A stretch of 64,000 nucleotides of DNA. Source: an uncultured bacterium. GTDB taxonomy: Bacteria > Spirochaetota > UBA4802 > UB4802. Under the pieces are notes generated by a model. It was not told the origin of the DNA. It saw only the letters and a program-made list of their open reading frames with translations, and did no database searches. Positions 33,326 through 42,706 of the stretch are shown piece by piece. The stretch covers positions 1 through 64,000 of the forward strand of contig CALEUQ010000017.1 in NCBI GenBank assembly GCA_937920495.1. The letters run 5' to 3'. The translations under genes and the position numbers were made by a program. Positions within the stretch are counted from its first letter, which is position 1, and every line of letters begins with the position of its first letter.

Positions 33326-33874
33326 ATGTTATTAAATGTAAAAATGTTCAGGATTTCATTAGAAGGGAAGGTATCAATAGTTTTTGGTATACTTGCTTTT
33401 TTTGTTTCGTTGTTATTTGGCATTATAGTGGGTAACAAAATTAGCATTTTATTTAGCAGAATACTTTTTTTTACGGTTGTATATGCAGCTCTCGGATACG
33501 GTTCAATATTAATAATAAAACATCTTGTGCCTGAAGTATATGAGATATTGAAAGAGTCTTTAGAATTTTCAAAAGGAAATACAAGCCAGGAAGAATATGT
33601 AACTGTGAAACCTGATGGGACCAGCACTGTTAAGGAACAAGGAGCTACAGGTGAAGAGGTGTATACTGATACATCTGTATCAGGACCATCAGATATGTCA
33701 TATAGTGAAGCCTTTACACCACTTGAAGCAAAAGATTTTACAAATTTGAGTACTAATGATAGTAAACCAAAGAAGATGGGAAAACATATTGTACTTGACG
33801 ATAAAAAGATTCAGTACGAACCAAAGATAATGGCAGAAGCTATACGAACTATGCTCAAACGTGATAAGGATTAA
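33326..33874 (+). CDS. Membrane protein of unknown function in the flhG-fliA interval
   Basis: This 182-residue protein has two membrane helices (about residues 17-38 and 45-65: IVFGILAFFVSLLFGIIVG; ILFFTVVYAALGYGSILII) and a soluble acidic C-terminal half. It ends with DDKKIQYEPKIMAEAIRTMLKRDKD, which looks like a conserved terminal helix. It sits between flhG and the flagellar sigma factor and is followed within 20 bases by it, so a flagellar or regulatory role is likely from context. I do not recognise the family. Confidence 0.7.
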   Translation: MLLNVKMFRISLEGKVSIVFGILAFFVSLLFGIIVGNKISILFSRILFFTVVYAALGYGSILIIKHLVPEVYEILKESLEFSKGNTSQEEYVTVKPDGTSTVKEQGATGEEVYTDTSVSGPSDMSYSEAFTPLEAKDFTNLSTNDSKPKKMGKHIVLDDKKIQYEPKIMAEAIRTMLKRDKD

Positions 33875-33892
33875 TTTAAATAACGAGGTTGT

Positions 33893-34693
33893 ATGGCAAA
33901 TAAAAAATTTCAGGAATTTGATGCAATTGATGAAGATGAACTCTGGAAACGTTATACCAAGACACATGATCAGGCAATAAGAGACTATTTTGTAGTGAAG
34001 TATGCTCCATTAGTAAAGTATGTTGCAGGCAAAATTGCCATGGGAATGCCAAGTTCAATAGAATTTGATGATCTTGTTTCATATGGTGTGTTTGGGCTGA
34101 TTGATGCAATAACAAAATTTGATCCTGAACGGGGTATCAAATTCAAAACGTATGCTATGACCAGAATACGGGGTTCAATTTTTGATGAACTGCGCTCTAT
34201 AGACTGGATACCACGTTCAATACGTCAGAAAGCCAAACAGATAGAACAGGCAATAGCCGACCTTGAAAACAAATTAGGAAGGACAGTTGAGGATGAAGAG
34301 ATAGCAAAGGAGTTGGGAGTTACTGTTGAGGAATTCCAATCTTTGCTTAATAAACTCAGTGGAACAGCGATGTTATCATTGAATGATATATGGTATGTTG
34401 GTGATGAAAATGATGAGCTCTCAATACTGGAAACTCTTGAAGCCCCGGATACGCTAAACCCGGATGTCATGATCGAAAAAGAAGAAATACGTGATTATAT
34501 AGTTGATGCAATAAAGAAATTACCGGATAAGGAAAAAAAGGTTATTGTTCTCTATTATTATGAGGACCTAACATTAAAAGAAATAGGTGAAGTGTTAGAA
34601 GTTACTGAAAGCAGGGTGTCACAGTTGCACACAAAGGCAATCATGCGTCTTAGAGGAAGGCTGGGGAGAATTAAATCAAATATTGTTGGGTAG
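33893..34693 (+). CDS. fliA: Flagellar sigma factor sigma-28 (FliA/WhiG family)
   Basis: This alternative sigma factor directs RNA polymerase to late flagellar promoters. The 266-residue protein shows region 2 ([34 protein letters not shown], then [30 protein letters not shown]), region 3 ([21 protein letters not shown]) and the helix-turn-helix of region 4 ([32 protein letters not shown]). The WhiG-like FDELRSIDW form is typical. No gene for an anti-sigma factor FlgM is recognised nearby. Confidence 0.96.
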   Translation: MANKKFQEFDAIDEDELWKRYTKTHDQAIRDYFVVKYAPLVKYVAGKIAMGMPSSIEFDDLVSYGVFGLIDAITKFDPERGIKFKTYAMTRIRGSIFDELRSIDWIPRSIRQKAKQIEQAIADLENKLGRTVEDEEIAKELGVTVEEFQSLLNKLSGTAMLSLNDIWYVGDENDELSILETLEAPDTLNPDVMIEKEEIRDYIVDAIKKLPDKEKKVIVLYYYEDLTLKEIGEVLEVTESRVSQLHTKAIMRLRGRLGRIKSNIVG

Positions 34694-34750
34694 AATGTTA
34701 TACGAAATATTTTAAAGTTTTTGTAATATGAAAGTATGGTAGTGTAGGTA

Positions 34751-36727
34751 ATGAAAAATTTAAAAGAATTACTGAAAACAATACAGGATGATGAATCATC
34801 TGAAAATGAGATAGAAGTGTATGCTGATTCTGTAAAGCAGGCACTGGAGTTAGCAGCAGGTGAATTGGGTGTTGATATCTCAGAACTTGATTACCAGATT
34901 CTGGAAAAAGGCACATCGGGATTCCTTGGAATTGGCAGACAACCTTACCGTGTATTGATACGGCCAATAATAACCCACAAAGAAGATGAAGAGGATTTTA
35001 GCGCCATAGAACAAAAACTTCATTCCATGCCCGAAGTTGATCTCAGAATAAAAGATGTTCCTAAAAATGTTGATGGTTCTGCAAAAATACGTGTAACTAA
35101 AACGGGCATATGGTTAACAATCACACCACCCACAGGAAATGGTAGGCGCGTAGATTTATCTGATGTTTCAAATAAAATCTATGCATTGCGTATCCAGAAT
35201 GCTGATATGACAAAGGTGGAAAAAGAGGTTCGCAAACCATCTGGTAAACCTGTTAAGATAGGTGATTGGGTACCTAATCCGGAATATGATGGTACAATGA
35301 CAATTGAGATTACTGATGATGAGATGAAAGCCTTTGTACATTTTGTGCCACCTCGTTTTTGTGGAAGACACATGGATGTTGAAGATGTGATTGAAGCGTT
35401 GAAACGTGCAGGTGTTGTGACCGGTATAAAGGAAGACAGGATTGCAGAATATTTAGAAAGAATGGATTATAGCCAGCCGCTTCTGGCTGCAGAGGGAACT
35501 CCACCCAGGCATGGACGGGATGCCTATATTGACTATAAAGTCAGAATTGATAAGAGCGGAATTCAATTAGAAGAGGATGAAAAAGGTAGGGTTGATTTTA
35601 AGGACCTTGATTTACTGGAAAATGTTGTTGTTGGGCAGGTGCTGGCTGTAAAAGTACCTGCTGAAGAAGGTGTGCCAGGAAGAACAGTTACCAATAGAAT
35701 TATTCCTGCCAGATCAGGTAAAGATGTACAGATAAAATATGGAAAGGGTACCATACTATCCCAGGATGGCACAGAGTTGACTGCTGAGATTAATGGCCAG
35801 GTAGTGTATCAAAATGGAAAACTCAGTGTTGAGCCAGTATATGTAGTTAAGGGCGATGTTTCCACAGAAACAGGTAATATTGTATTCTTAGGTTCGGTTA
35901 TTGTAAGTGGTAGCGTTCAGGATAATTTTACAGTTAAGGCTGCTGGTAACATTGAGATCAAAGGTACCGTACAAAAAGCTAATCTTGAGGCGGAAGGTGA
36001 CATCATTATACGACAGGGCATCATGGGACGAGAAGGGGCACGGATTGAATCTACCAGTGGTTCTGTCATTGCCAAGTTTATACAAACAGCAACAGTTGTT
36101 GCTGAAAAAGATGTCATAGTGGCAGAAGGTATAGTTCATTCAAATGTTGACGCAGGTAACAGAATCATCTGCAATGGAAGAAGAGCACGTATTGTTGGAG
36201 GTTTAATCAGAGCTGGTGAAGAAGTAAATTCCAAATTTGTTGGTTCAGATTCATTTACCAAAACAGTAGTCAGGGTTGGTATGAATCCAAAAGTACTACA
36301 GCAGCTTACCGAATTGGAAGAGAATAAAAGGACAATATCCGAGGAATTTGATAAGGTAAGGAAGGATGTAACAACGCTTACCGTACAAAAAAATAATTCT
36401 GGTGGACATTTGCCAAAGGATAAAGAAGAGCTATTAGGCAAACTTATTGGGCAAAAACAAAAATTGGAACAGCGGCTTAATGAAATTAATCTGTCATTAG
36501 AAGAATTGAAAGCGTATCTGAATATGTTAGAACAAAAAGGTAAAGTCTGTGTAGAAAAAACCATATTTCCCGGTGTGGAGATCTATATCAAAGATAAACG
36601 TTTTAATGTAAAAGATCCCTACAATTATGTCAAGTTTGCGCTTGAGGGTGCTGATATACGGCTATCTGAATATGAACCACCGGATCTGGGAGAAGCACAG
36701 AAATTAATGATAAGGAGGAGGAGATAA
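34751..36727 (+). CDS. fapA: FapA-family (DUF342) polymer-forming protein with Jag-N domain
   Basis: This 658-residue protein is a member of the DUF342/FapA family. Residues of about 10-75 form a Jag_N domain (VKQALELAAGELGVDISELDYQILEKGTSGFLGIGRQPYRV). The middle is a beta-helix-like repeat region (NIEIKGTVQKANLEAEGDIIIRQGIMGREGARIES). Residues of about 505-610 form a coiled coil (LEENKRTISEEFDKVRKDV; KLIGQKQKLEQRLNEINLSLEELKAYL). In flagellated bacteria this gene commonly follows fliA in the flagellar cluster. The function is not firmly known; the polymer-forming fold is inferred from the family. Confidence 0.85.
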   Translation: MKNLKELLKTIQDDESSENEIEVYADSVKQALELAAGELGVDISELDYQILEKGTSGFLGIGRQPYRVLIRPIITHKEDEEDFSAIEQKLHSMPEVDLRIKDVPKNVDGSAKIRVTKTGIWLTITPPTGNGRRVDLSDVSNKIYALRIQNADMTKVEKEVRKPSGKPVKIGDWVPNPEYDGTMTIEITDDEMKAFVHFVPPRFCGRHMDVEDVIEALKRAGVVTGIKEDRIAEYLERMDYSQPLLAAEGTPPRHGRDAYIDYKVRIDKSGIQLEEDEKGRVDFKDLDLLENVVVGQVLAVKVPAEEGVPGRTVTNRIIPARSGKDVQIKYGKGTILSQDGTELTAEINGQVVYQNGKLSVEPVYVVKGDVSTETGNIVFLGSVIVSGSVQDNFTVKAAGNIEIKGTVQKANLEAEGDIIIRQGIMGREGARIESTSGSVIAKFIQTATVVAEKDVIVAEGIVHSNVDAGNRIICNGRRARIVGGLIRAGEEVNSKFVGSDSFTKTVVRVGMNPKVLQQLTELEENKRTISEEFDKVRKDVTTLTVQKNNSGGHLPKDKEELLGKLIGQKQKLEQRLNEINLSLEELKAYLNMLEQKGKVCVEKTIFPGVEIYIKDKRFNVKDPYNYVKFALEGADIRLSEYEPPDLGEAQKLMIRRRR

Positions 36728-36750
36728 AACGTTAATACCAGGAGAATACA

Positions 36751-37062
36751 ATGGCCATTAAACCAATAGATATGCAAACTAATATAGCACAGATAATAGA
36801 AGTTGCACGTGGAGAGCATGCACGTAATGCAGCTGTTATTGAGCAGCAACATATATTAAGCAAAGAGTCAAAGGAAAAAGCCAATATACAGAAGGAGAAG
36901 GTTGAGGAGAACAAAAAAGCGGAGCGAACAATAATTTTAAACGAAGAAAAGCAGTTTAAAAAAGGCAAACAATTTAAGGAAGGTGAAAAAAAGGAAAAAA
37001 ATGAACAACCTGAAGTGCTGGAAGATGTAAAAATGGGAAGAATTATTGATGTAAAAAAATAA
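36751..37062 (+). CDS. Small charged coiled-coil protein of unknown function
   Basis: This 103-residue protein is rich in Lys, Glu, Gln and Ile with an early motif IKPIDMQTNIAQIIEVARGEHARNA and then charged helical sequence. The pattern suggests a cytoplasmic coiled coil. AGGAG lies just before the ATG. It falls between fapA and the DUF6115-like gene, within the flagellar region. I do not recognise the family. Confidence 0.65.
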   Translation: MAIKPIDMQTNIAQIIEVARGEHARNAAVIEQQHILSKESKEKANIQKEKVEENKKAERTIILNEEKQFKKGKQFKEGEKKEKNEQPEVLEDVKMGRIIDVKK

Positions 37063-37079
37063 AAAAGGAAGTATGCGCA

Positions 37080-37922
37080 ATGCAACTTGTTATTCTCATA
37101 ATGGTGAATATTTTAATAGCATCTATATTTTATCTGATTATTTCATTGAAATTAGAACGTTCAGCAACAGAATTCCGATCAAAACGGTTGCGAAAAGAGA
37201 TGGAAGAGCTTATAAATGAATTTAATCATACTGCTGAACGCAATTTATCCTTACTGGAATATAAAATTAATATATTAAGGGAATTATTAAAAAGGGCTGA
37301 CGCATTGCCTTCTCTGGATATTACCATAAATGATGAAGTAGAAAAAACTGATTCAAAAAAAAGCAAGAGGAAAATACATAAGAAAAAAGAAGAAAAGATT
37401 TCAGTAGAACAAATAATTAACAAAGAAGATATACAAACAGTTTTCAATAGCCCATCTTTTGATATATCAAAAAAGGATAGCAACGAACTAAGTGATACTA
37501 CACTGGTGTATCTTGAAAGAGAGAAATCCAAAAATTTTTATGAAAACAATTCCCGGGTACCAACTGTCACACAACAGTTATCTGAGATAGCCAGGGTTCT
37601 TGTACATAAATTCAGTCAATATATTGAAAACAGGTTTAATAAAAAAGCAATTGATAATTTTGCTGTACATTCAAAAGATGTGCATCACATCGTCATTGAG
37701 GAATTGGATGAGTCTTGCGTGCAACCTGATGAAAAGAAAGTTGAAGCGGTAATCACTGCTAATGAAGATGAACTGATAGCCATGTATAACGATGCTGATG
37801 ATAAATATCTGATGATTGCAAAATTATACAGCCAGGGTTATCCTTTACAGGTACTATCTAAAATATCCGGTATTCCAATAGGGGAAATATCCCTTATTTT
37901 GAATCTTTCAATGAAAAAGTAG
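37080..37922 (+). CDS. Membrane-anchored protein with C-terminal helix-turn-helix, possibly SwrB/DUF6115-like
   Basis: This 280-residue protein has one N-terminal membrane helix (LVILIMVNILIASIFYLIISLKL), a long charged middle region, and a C-terminal segment. That segment (KYLMIAKLYSQGYPLQVLSKISGIPIGEISLILNLS) has the pattern of a small helix-turn-helix. This layout matches DUF6115, the family containing Bacillus subtilis SwrB, which follows sigD in the flagellar cluster and promotes flagellar assembly. The position after the flagellar sigma factor and before cheR/cheD agrees. The family call is inferred from layout and context. Confidence 0.5.
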   Translation: MQLVILIMVNILIASIFYLIISLKLERSATEFRSKRLRKEMEELINEFNHTAERNLSLLEYKINILRELLKRADALPSLDITINDEVEKTDSKKSKRKIHKKKEEKISVEQIINKEDIQTVFNSPSFDISKKDSNELSDTTLVYLEREKSKNFYENNSRVPTVTQQLSEIARVLVHKFSQYIENRFNKKAIDNFAVHSKDVHHIVIEELDESCVQPDEKKVEAVITANEDELIAMYNDADDKYLMIAKLYSQGYPLQVLSKISGIPIGEISLILNLSMKK

Positions 37923-37966
37923 TATAATTAAAGTTGTATAATAGTTTGTGTGCCCGTTGGTGAGAT

Positions 37967-38827
37967 ATGATTGATTTTTCAAATATCAAGCGCTTAAATG
38001 AAGAAGAGTTTAAAAAATTTGCACAATTGATATATGATGAAAGTGGGATTTTTTTAAAAGAATCAAAAATTACTCTTCTGTCAAACCGGTTGCGAAAACG
38101 GTTGAAGGCATTAAACCTTTCTGAATTTTCGGATTATTATAATTATATTACAAGCCTTAAGGATAAAAGCAAGGAGATTGAGCAATTACTGGATGTAGTG
38201 TCTACCAATGAAACATATTTTTTTAGAAATGAAAGGCAGTTTGATGCATTAAAAGATTATTGTATCCCGGAAATTGTTAAAAATAAAAAACAAAAAAGTC
38301 TTACCATCTGGAGTGCAGGATGTTCCACCGGAGAGGAGCCTTACACAATAGCTATCTGCGTTATGGAATCGCGTTTGATCCTTACAGGATGGAATATTTC
38401 CATCATTGCTACAGATATTGCTCCCTCTGTTCTAGAGTTTGCTAAAATTGGCAGATACACCGGAAGGAGGATTGAAAAGGTGCCTCCTGAAATTTTAAAA
38501 AAATACTTTACACAAATGCCTGACAATCCTGAAGTGTATGAAGTAAAGGATGAGCTAAAAAAACTGGTATCGTTTTCATATCTCAATCTCTTTAAGAATC
38601 CTTATCCAGAAAATGTTGATGTAATTTTTTGTCGTAATGTAATGATATATTTTGACCGTGCTCGCCAGAAAGAGCTTATAGCAAATTTTTATAAGGTTCT
38701 GAATCCATGGGGGTACCTTTTTATTGGCCATTCTGAAACTCTACATGCCCTGTCTGATAATTTTCAGTATGTCAAGATAATGGATTCGCCGGTATATGTT
38801 CCCAAGGAGAAAGTAAATGGAATTTAA
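37967..38827 (+). CDS. cheR: Chemotaxis receptor methyltransferase CheR
   Basis: CheR methylates glutamates of chemoreceptors using S-adenosylmethionine. The 286-residue protein has the N-terminal helical domain (RLKALNLSEFSDYYNYI; VVSTNETYFFRNERQFDAL) and the SAM-binding motif WSAGCSTGEEPYTIAI, then ATDIAPSVLEFAKIGRYTG and FCRNVMIYFDRARQKELI. Its end overlaps cheD by 11 bases. The chemoreceptor remnant at 16.8 kb and these genes imply active chemotaxis, with the other che genes elsewhere. Confidence 0.96.
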   Translation: MIDFSNIKRLNEEEFKKFAQLIYDESGIFLKESKITLLSNRLRKRLKALNLSEFSDYYNYITSLKDKSKEIEQLLDVVSTNETYFFRNERQFDALKDYCIPEIVKNKKQKSLTIWSAGCSTGEEPYTIAICVMESRLILTGWNISIIATDIAPSVLEFAKIGRYTGRRIEKVPPEILKKYFTQMPDNPEVYEVKDELKKLVSFSYLNLFKNPYPENVDVIFCRNVMIYFDRARQKELIANFYKVLNPWGYLFIGHSETLHALSDNFQYVKIMDSPVYVPKEKVNGI

Positions 38828-39296
38828 ACTTATTACTGTTCCGATAGCAGATTATAAGGTTTCAAAATCTCCTGATATATTACGCACAATCTTAGGGTCC
38901 TGTGTGGGAATATGCCTGTATGACCCTGAAAATAAAATTGGCGGGCTTGCACATATAATGTTACCGGAAAATAATGATACATCATCAAATCCTAAAAAAT
39001 ATGCCGATAGTGCGATAGCTCTTATGATTGATGAATTGCGTAATAATGGTGCAAATATTGAACATCTGGTTGCTAAAATTGCCGGTGGTGCTTCAATGTT
39101 CAAGATGCCAGAGAATTCATTCATTGGCTCAATAGGAATCAATAATGTTCAAAAAGTAAAAGAAGTATTGAATCACTATCATATTACTGTTCTTGGCGAG
39201 GATGTGTATGGTGATTATGGTAGAACCGTAGATTTTTTCCTTGAAACAGGAAAGTTGAAAATCAAGTCTCTGGGACGCGAAGATAAGGAAATATAG
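38817..39296 (+). CDS. cheD: Chemoreceptor glutamine deamidase CheD
   Basis: CheD deamidates selected glutamines in chemoreceptors and often works with CheC/FliY-type proteins. The 159-residue protein has the catalytic Cys in TILGSCVGICLYD (about residue 28), the His in GGLAHIMLPE, and then the KIAGGASMF motif. The ATG at 38817 has AAGGAG upstream and overlaps the cheR stop. The CheC-like domain of the FliY-type FliN (23979) is a plausible functional partner. Confidence 0.94.
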   Translation: MEFKLITVPIADYKVSKSPDILRTILGSCVGICLYDPENKIGGLAHIMLPENNDTSSNPKKYADSAIALMIDELRNNGANIEHLVAKIAGGASMFKMPENSFIGSIGINNVQKVKEVLNHYHITVLGEDVYGDYGRTVDFFLETGKLKIKSLGREDKEI

Positions 39297-39307
39297 CAGG
39301 TGTTTGT

Positions 39308-40174
39308 ATGGAAAGCATGACAGGTTATTCGTTTATAGAGAAAAGTACTGAACAGTTTACTTTTTCAATTGAAATAAGGACTTTAAATTCAAAGTACCTG
39401 GAGGTATATACAAATATTCCCAAAATACTTAAATCTGAAGATGATACTATTACAAACATATTGAAGAAAAATTTTGAACGAGGAAAAGTAGAATGCACTA
39501 TTGATATATATGATTGGGTTGAATCACGACCTGTTCATATCGATAGCAATGTGTTGCTGAAATATTATAAGGAAGTACAAAAGTCACTTTCAAAGTTGAA
39601 AATACCTGCCAGTTTTTCTATTGATGCATTGTTGCACCTTGATGGTGTGGTACACAAGGAGAGAACAGTCCTTTCAAAAAAATCAAAAACTGATATCTAC
39701 AATACACTGCAGAAATCTATTGACGCGGCACTAAAGATGCGAAAAAAGGAAGGTAAATCCATAAAAAAAGATCTTGAATTGTCTTTGAAAGTAATTGAAA
39801 ACGCGTGCCATGATATACAAAAGCTGGCTCATACGGTGGTAGAATATCAGTTTAAAAGATTAAAAAAGTCATTAGAATCGTTATTACACAGTAAGGTTGA
39901 CGAAAACAGGATTTATACAGAAATTGCAATTTTAGCGGATAAGCAGGATATAAATGAAGAACTGTCACGGCTCAATGACCATATCAGTAAGTTTAAAGAA
40001 ATTATGGCTCAGGAAGGGCAGATGGGAAGACAGCTTGATTTTCTTGCACAGGAAATGTTCAGAGAAATAAATACTATAAGCTCAAAATCTAATAATACAT
40101 TCATAGCGCATAAAGTTGTTGAAGTTAAAAATCATATTGATAAAATACGGGAGCAATGCAGAAACATTGTATAA
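39308..40174 (+). CDS. yicC: YicC family endoribonuclease
   Basis: YicC proteins are single-strand RNA endonucleases conserved next to gmk in many bacteria. The 288-residue protein begins MESMTGYSF with the FSIEIRTLNSKYLEVYTNIPK motif and ends with the conserved GQMGRQLDFLAQEMFREINTISSKSN segment (DUF1732). It starts the yicC-remA-gmk-rpoZ block, a common genomic arrangement. The biochemical role is from the family; nothing unusual is visible in the gene. Confidence 0.92.
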   Translation: MESMTGYSFIEKSTEQFTFSIEIRTLNSKYLEVYTNIPKILKSEDDTITNILKKNFERGKVECTIDIYDWVESRPVHIDSNVLLKYYKEVQKSLSKLKIPASFSIDALLHLDGVVHKERTVLSKKSKTDIYNTLQKSIDAALKMRKKEGKSIKKDLELSLKVIENACHDIQKLAHTVVEYQFKRLKKSLESLLHSKVDENRIYTEIAILADKQDINEELSRLNDHISKFKEIMAQEGQMGRQLDFLAQEMFREINTISSKSNNTFIAHKVVEVKNHIDKIREQCRNIV

Positions 40175-40193
40175 ATGAGGGAATCACAGAAAC

Positions 40194-40445
40194 ATGAAAT
40201 CAACAACACTTATTAACATTGGATTTGGCAATGCTGTTGTAGCTGAGAGAGTTATAGCTGTTATTACCCCCATGTCAGCTTCAGGAAAACGTTTGCGCGA
40301 AGAGGCAAAAGAAAATAATATGCTGATAGATGCTACTCATGGACGCAAAACACGTGCTATAATTATAATGGATAGCAACCATATAATATTATCTGCAATG
40401 CAGCCAGAGACTATCGCAAATAGATTAAATCAAAGTGAAGAGTAA
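40194..40445 (+). CDS. remA: RemA-like regulatory protein (DUF370)
   Basis: RemA is a small DNA-binding regulator first described in Bacillus, where it controls biofilm-matrix and osmoprotection genes. The 83-residue protein has the family core [34 protein letters not shown] and [25 protein letters not shown]. In this window it sits between yicC and gmk, as in many Firmicutes and spirochaetes. The role in this organism is unknown. Confidence 0.92.
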   Translation: MKSTTLINIGFGNAVVAERVIAVITPMSASGKRLREEAKENNMLIDATHGRKTRAIIIMDSNHIILSAMQPETIANRLNQSEE

Positions 40446-40447
40446 AC

Positions 40448-41065
40448 ATGTTTTCAGTAATTATTTCAGCACCATCAGGAGCAGGGAAAACAACAATAAT
40501 TGAAAAGTTGCTGATACAAAATCCTATTTATGAGTTTGCAATTTCAACTACTACACGATCCAGGCGCACTGATGAAATTGAAGGGAAAAACTATTACTAC
40601 GTAAATTACGATGAGTTTATGCAGATGGTTGATAGAGGTGAATTTCTGGAATGGGCCAAGGTGCACGATAATTATTATGGTACAACAAAAAAAGAAGTTG
40701 ACAGAATTAAAGCGCTTTCAAAAATACCTATCTTTGATGTGGACGTGCAGGGTGCCAGGAGCTTACGTAATAAATTACAGAATGTTATTTCAGTATTTAT
40801 TATTCCACCATCTATAAAGGAACTTGAAAAAAGGTTGCGGCACCGTTCAACCGAAACAGATCATCAGATAACGGTGAGATTAAACAATGCGCTCACAGAG
40901 CTTAAGGAATATGTAAATTATGATTATATAGTCGTGAATGATGATTTGCAAAAAGCACTGGATGATCTTAACGCCATTTTAAAAACCACTATATTGAAAC
41001 GTGAATATATGGATACTATCGTTAAAAAATTACTGGAGGAAGTTCATGATTATACCATTAGATAA
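40448..41065 (+). CDS. gmk: Guanylate kinase
   Basis: Gmk phosphorylates GMP to GDP using ATP. The 205-residue protein has the P-loop ISAPSGAGKTTIIEKLL, the GMP-binding TTRSRRTDEIEGKNYYYVNYDEF, and the adenosine-site VQGARSLRNKL and EKRLRHRSTETDHQI segments. It ends 20 bases past the start of rpoZ, overlapping it. Confidence 0.97.
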   Translation: MFSVIISAPSGAGKTTIIEKLLIQNPIYEFAISTTTRSRRTDEIEGKNYYYVNYDEFMQMVDRGEFLEWAKVHDNYYGTTKKEVDRIKALSKIPIFDVDVQGARSLRNKLQNVISVFIIPPSIKELEKRLRHRSTETDHQITVRLNNALTELKEYVNYDYIVVNDDLQKALDDLNAILKTTILKREYMDTIVKKLLEEVHDYTIR

Positions 41066-41246
41066 ATTAATAGCATTTGATGAAAATCGATATATTTTTT
41101 CGTGTGCAGCAATGAAGGTAGTTGATAAATTAGGAAATATAGAGGGATATCCGGAAAGTGATAAAAACTGGAAGGTTGTTCCAAATATACTGAATCTGAT
41201 GCTTAATAAGAGCATAAAATATGAATATAAAGAAGAAAGTAAGTAA
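41046..41246 (+). CDS. rpoZ: RNA polymerase omega subunit
   Basis: Omega is the small core subunit that stabilises beta-prime. The 66-residue product shows the family pattern NRYIFSCAAMKVVDKLG, followed by NILNLMLNKSIKYEYKEES at the end. The start at 41046 has GGAGG six bases upstream; a longer in-frame ATG at 41001 lies inside gmk and lacks such a site. Position after gmk is the standard arrangement. Confidence 0.78.
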   Translation: MIIPLDKLIAFDENRYIFSCAAMKVVDKLGNIEGYPESDKNWKVVPNILNLMLNKSIKYEYKEESK

Positions 41247-41336
41247 TAGTAATAGTGCGTACCAATTCTGATAGTACATCGTACTGAATGAATTGTTTAT
41301 AATCCATGTGGGTTGTGTTGAGTTGGGATAGATGAT

Positions 41337-42248
41337 GTGAACAATAAAGCTGTTGTTCTTGTTGGTCCAACGGCTTCAGGTAAAACAAATGTATCACTTG
41401 AAATAGCACAGGACATATTTGAGATAATTTCAGTTGATTCGGCACAAGTGTATAAGTATATGGATATTGGTACAGGGAAAATTTCCCCGTACTATAGATC
41501 TTTGATAACACATTATTGTATAGATATTGTTAACCCTGATTGTTGGTTCACAGCAGGCGATTTTTGCCAAGAAGCTAGTAATGCAATAAAAAGCATCCAT
41601 TTGCATAAAAAAATCCCCCTTTTTGTTGGTGGTACAGGGTTATATATTCATGCTTTTTTTTATGGGTTAGTGCAACTTCCAAAAATAGATTCAGTTGTAA
41701 AAACACAGCTACATATTGAATTAAAGCAAAAAGGGCTAAAAATCCTTTATGAGGAATTATCGCACAAAGACCCACAATGGGCTAAGCGAATTCATCCCAA
41801 TGATACGCAGCGTATATTGCGAGGGCTTGAAGTTTTTAGAGCAACCGGTATGCCTTTATCACAGTTTTTACAATCGGGAAATACTAAGAGTAATTTAGAT
41901 ATTCTGATAATTGCACTGGATGTTGAGAGAGATGCATTATATAAGCGCATAGAACTCAGGGTTGAAGAAATGATCAGGCAGGGATTTTTAGATGAAGTTA
42001 AAAATTTGAGGACAATGGGGTATACCGAGGAACTCAATTCTCAAAAGGCAATAGGATATACCCAGATGCATAGGGTTTTGAAAAATGAACTATCGCTTGC
42101 TGATGCAATTGAGCAGATAAAACAGGAAACAAAACATTATGCCAAACGGCAGATTACATGGTTTAAGCGATACAAACCGTTATGGATATCACCTGATAAT
42201 ATTGAAAAAATCAGGAAAATAATCACCGAATGGATTGACAGGAGTTGA
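41337..42248 (+). CDS. miaA: tRNA dimethylallyltransferase MiaA
   Basis: MiaA adds a dimethylallyl group to A37 of tRNAs reading U-starting codons. The 303-residue protein has the P-loop VVLVGPTASGKTNVSLEIA, then ISVDSAQVYKYMDIGTGK, and LFVGGTGLYIHAFFYGL. It ends with YAKRQITWFKRYKPLWI. It starts with GTG at 41337 (an overlapping ATG two bases upstream is immediately followed by a stop). hfq lies 224 bases downstream, a frequent miaA-hfq pairing. Confidence 0.97.
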   Translation: MNNKAVVLVGPTASGKTNVSLEIAQDIFEIISVDSAQVYKYMDIGTGKISPYYRSLITHYCIDIVNPDCWFTAGDFCQEASNAIKSIHLHKKIPLFVGGTGLYIHAFFYGLVQLPKIDSVVKTQLHIELKQKGLKILYEELSHKDPQWAKRIHPNDTQRILRGLEVFRATGMPLSQFLQSGNTKSNLDILIIALDVERDALYKRIELRVEEMIRQGFLDEVKNLRTMGYTEELNSQKAIGYTQMHRVLKNELSLADAIEQIKQETKHYAKRQITWFKRYKPLWISPDNIEKIRKIITEWIDRS

Positions 42249-42472
42249 ATGTAAAAAATAAATCACTAATTATTCCTGAACGCTACTATATGAACAAAAT
42301 ATTGAATAGTCTATATCTGCATCACTGTAGGTGAAGGGGGCAAATACTTTTTTTTCTAAAAATAATTTGAAAAAAATATTGATATTATAGATGTTCAATG
42401 ATATCTAAGTGTAAAGTAGTAATAAATATTTAAAATAATATATAAATTTAAAATACACAAAGAGGTTGTACA

Positions 42473-42703
42473 ATGGGCAAACAAACAAAAAATTTACAGG
42501 ACACTTTTCTTAATGCAGCACGCAAAGATAAAGTGGAAATTACTATCTACCTTATGAATGGCGTACCAATCAAAGGTAAGGTAATAAGCTTTGATAACTT
42601 CACAATCCTTGTTGAGGTTGACAAAAAGCAGAATCTTATTTATAAACATGCAATATCCACAATTATGCCGTCAAAGCCTGTCCAGTATAAAGATGAAGAT
42701 TAA
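42473..42703 (+). CDS. hfq: RNA chaperone Hfq
   Basis: Hfq is a hexameric Sm-like RNA chaperone that helps small RNAs pair with mRNAs. The 76-residue protein has the Sm1 motif [27 protein letters not shown] and the Sm2 motif IYKHAISTI. It has no long C-terminal tail. GAGG lies 8 bases upstream. It is separated from miaA by about 220 AT-rich bases, which probably contain its own promoter, although I could not fix the boxes. Confidence 0.95.
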   Translation: MGKQTKNLQDTFLNAARKDKVEITIYLMNGVPIKGKVISFDNFTILVEVDKKQNLIYKHAISTIMPSKPVQYKDED

Positions 42704-42706
42704 TTC

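Noticed and set aside
35888..36564. Several minus-strand open frames inside fapA
   Set aside because: They are antisense shadows; fapA domains are visible throughout on the plus strand.
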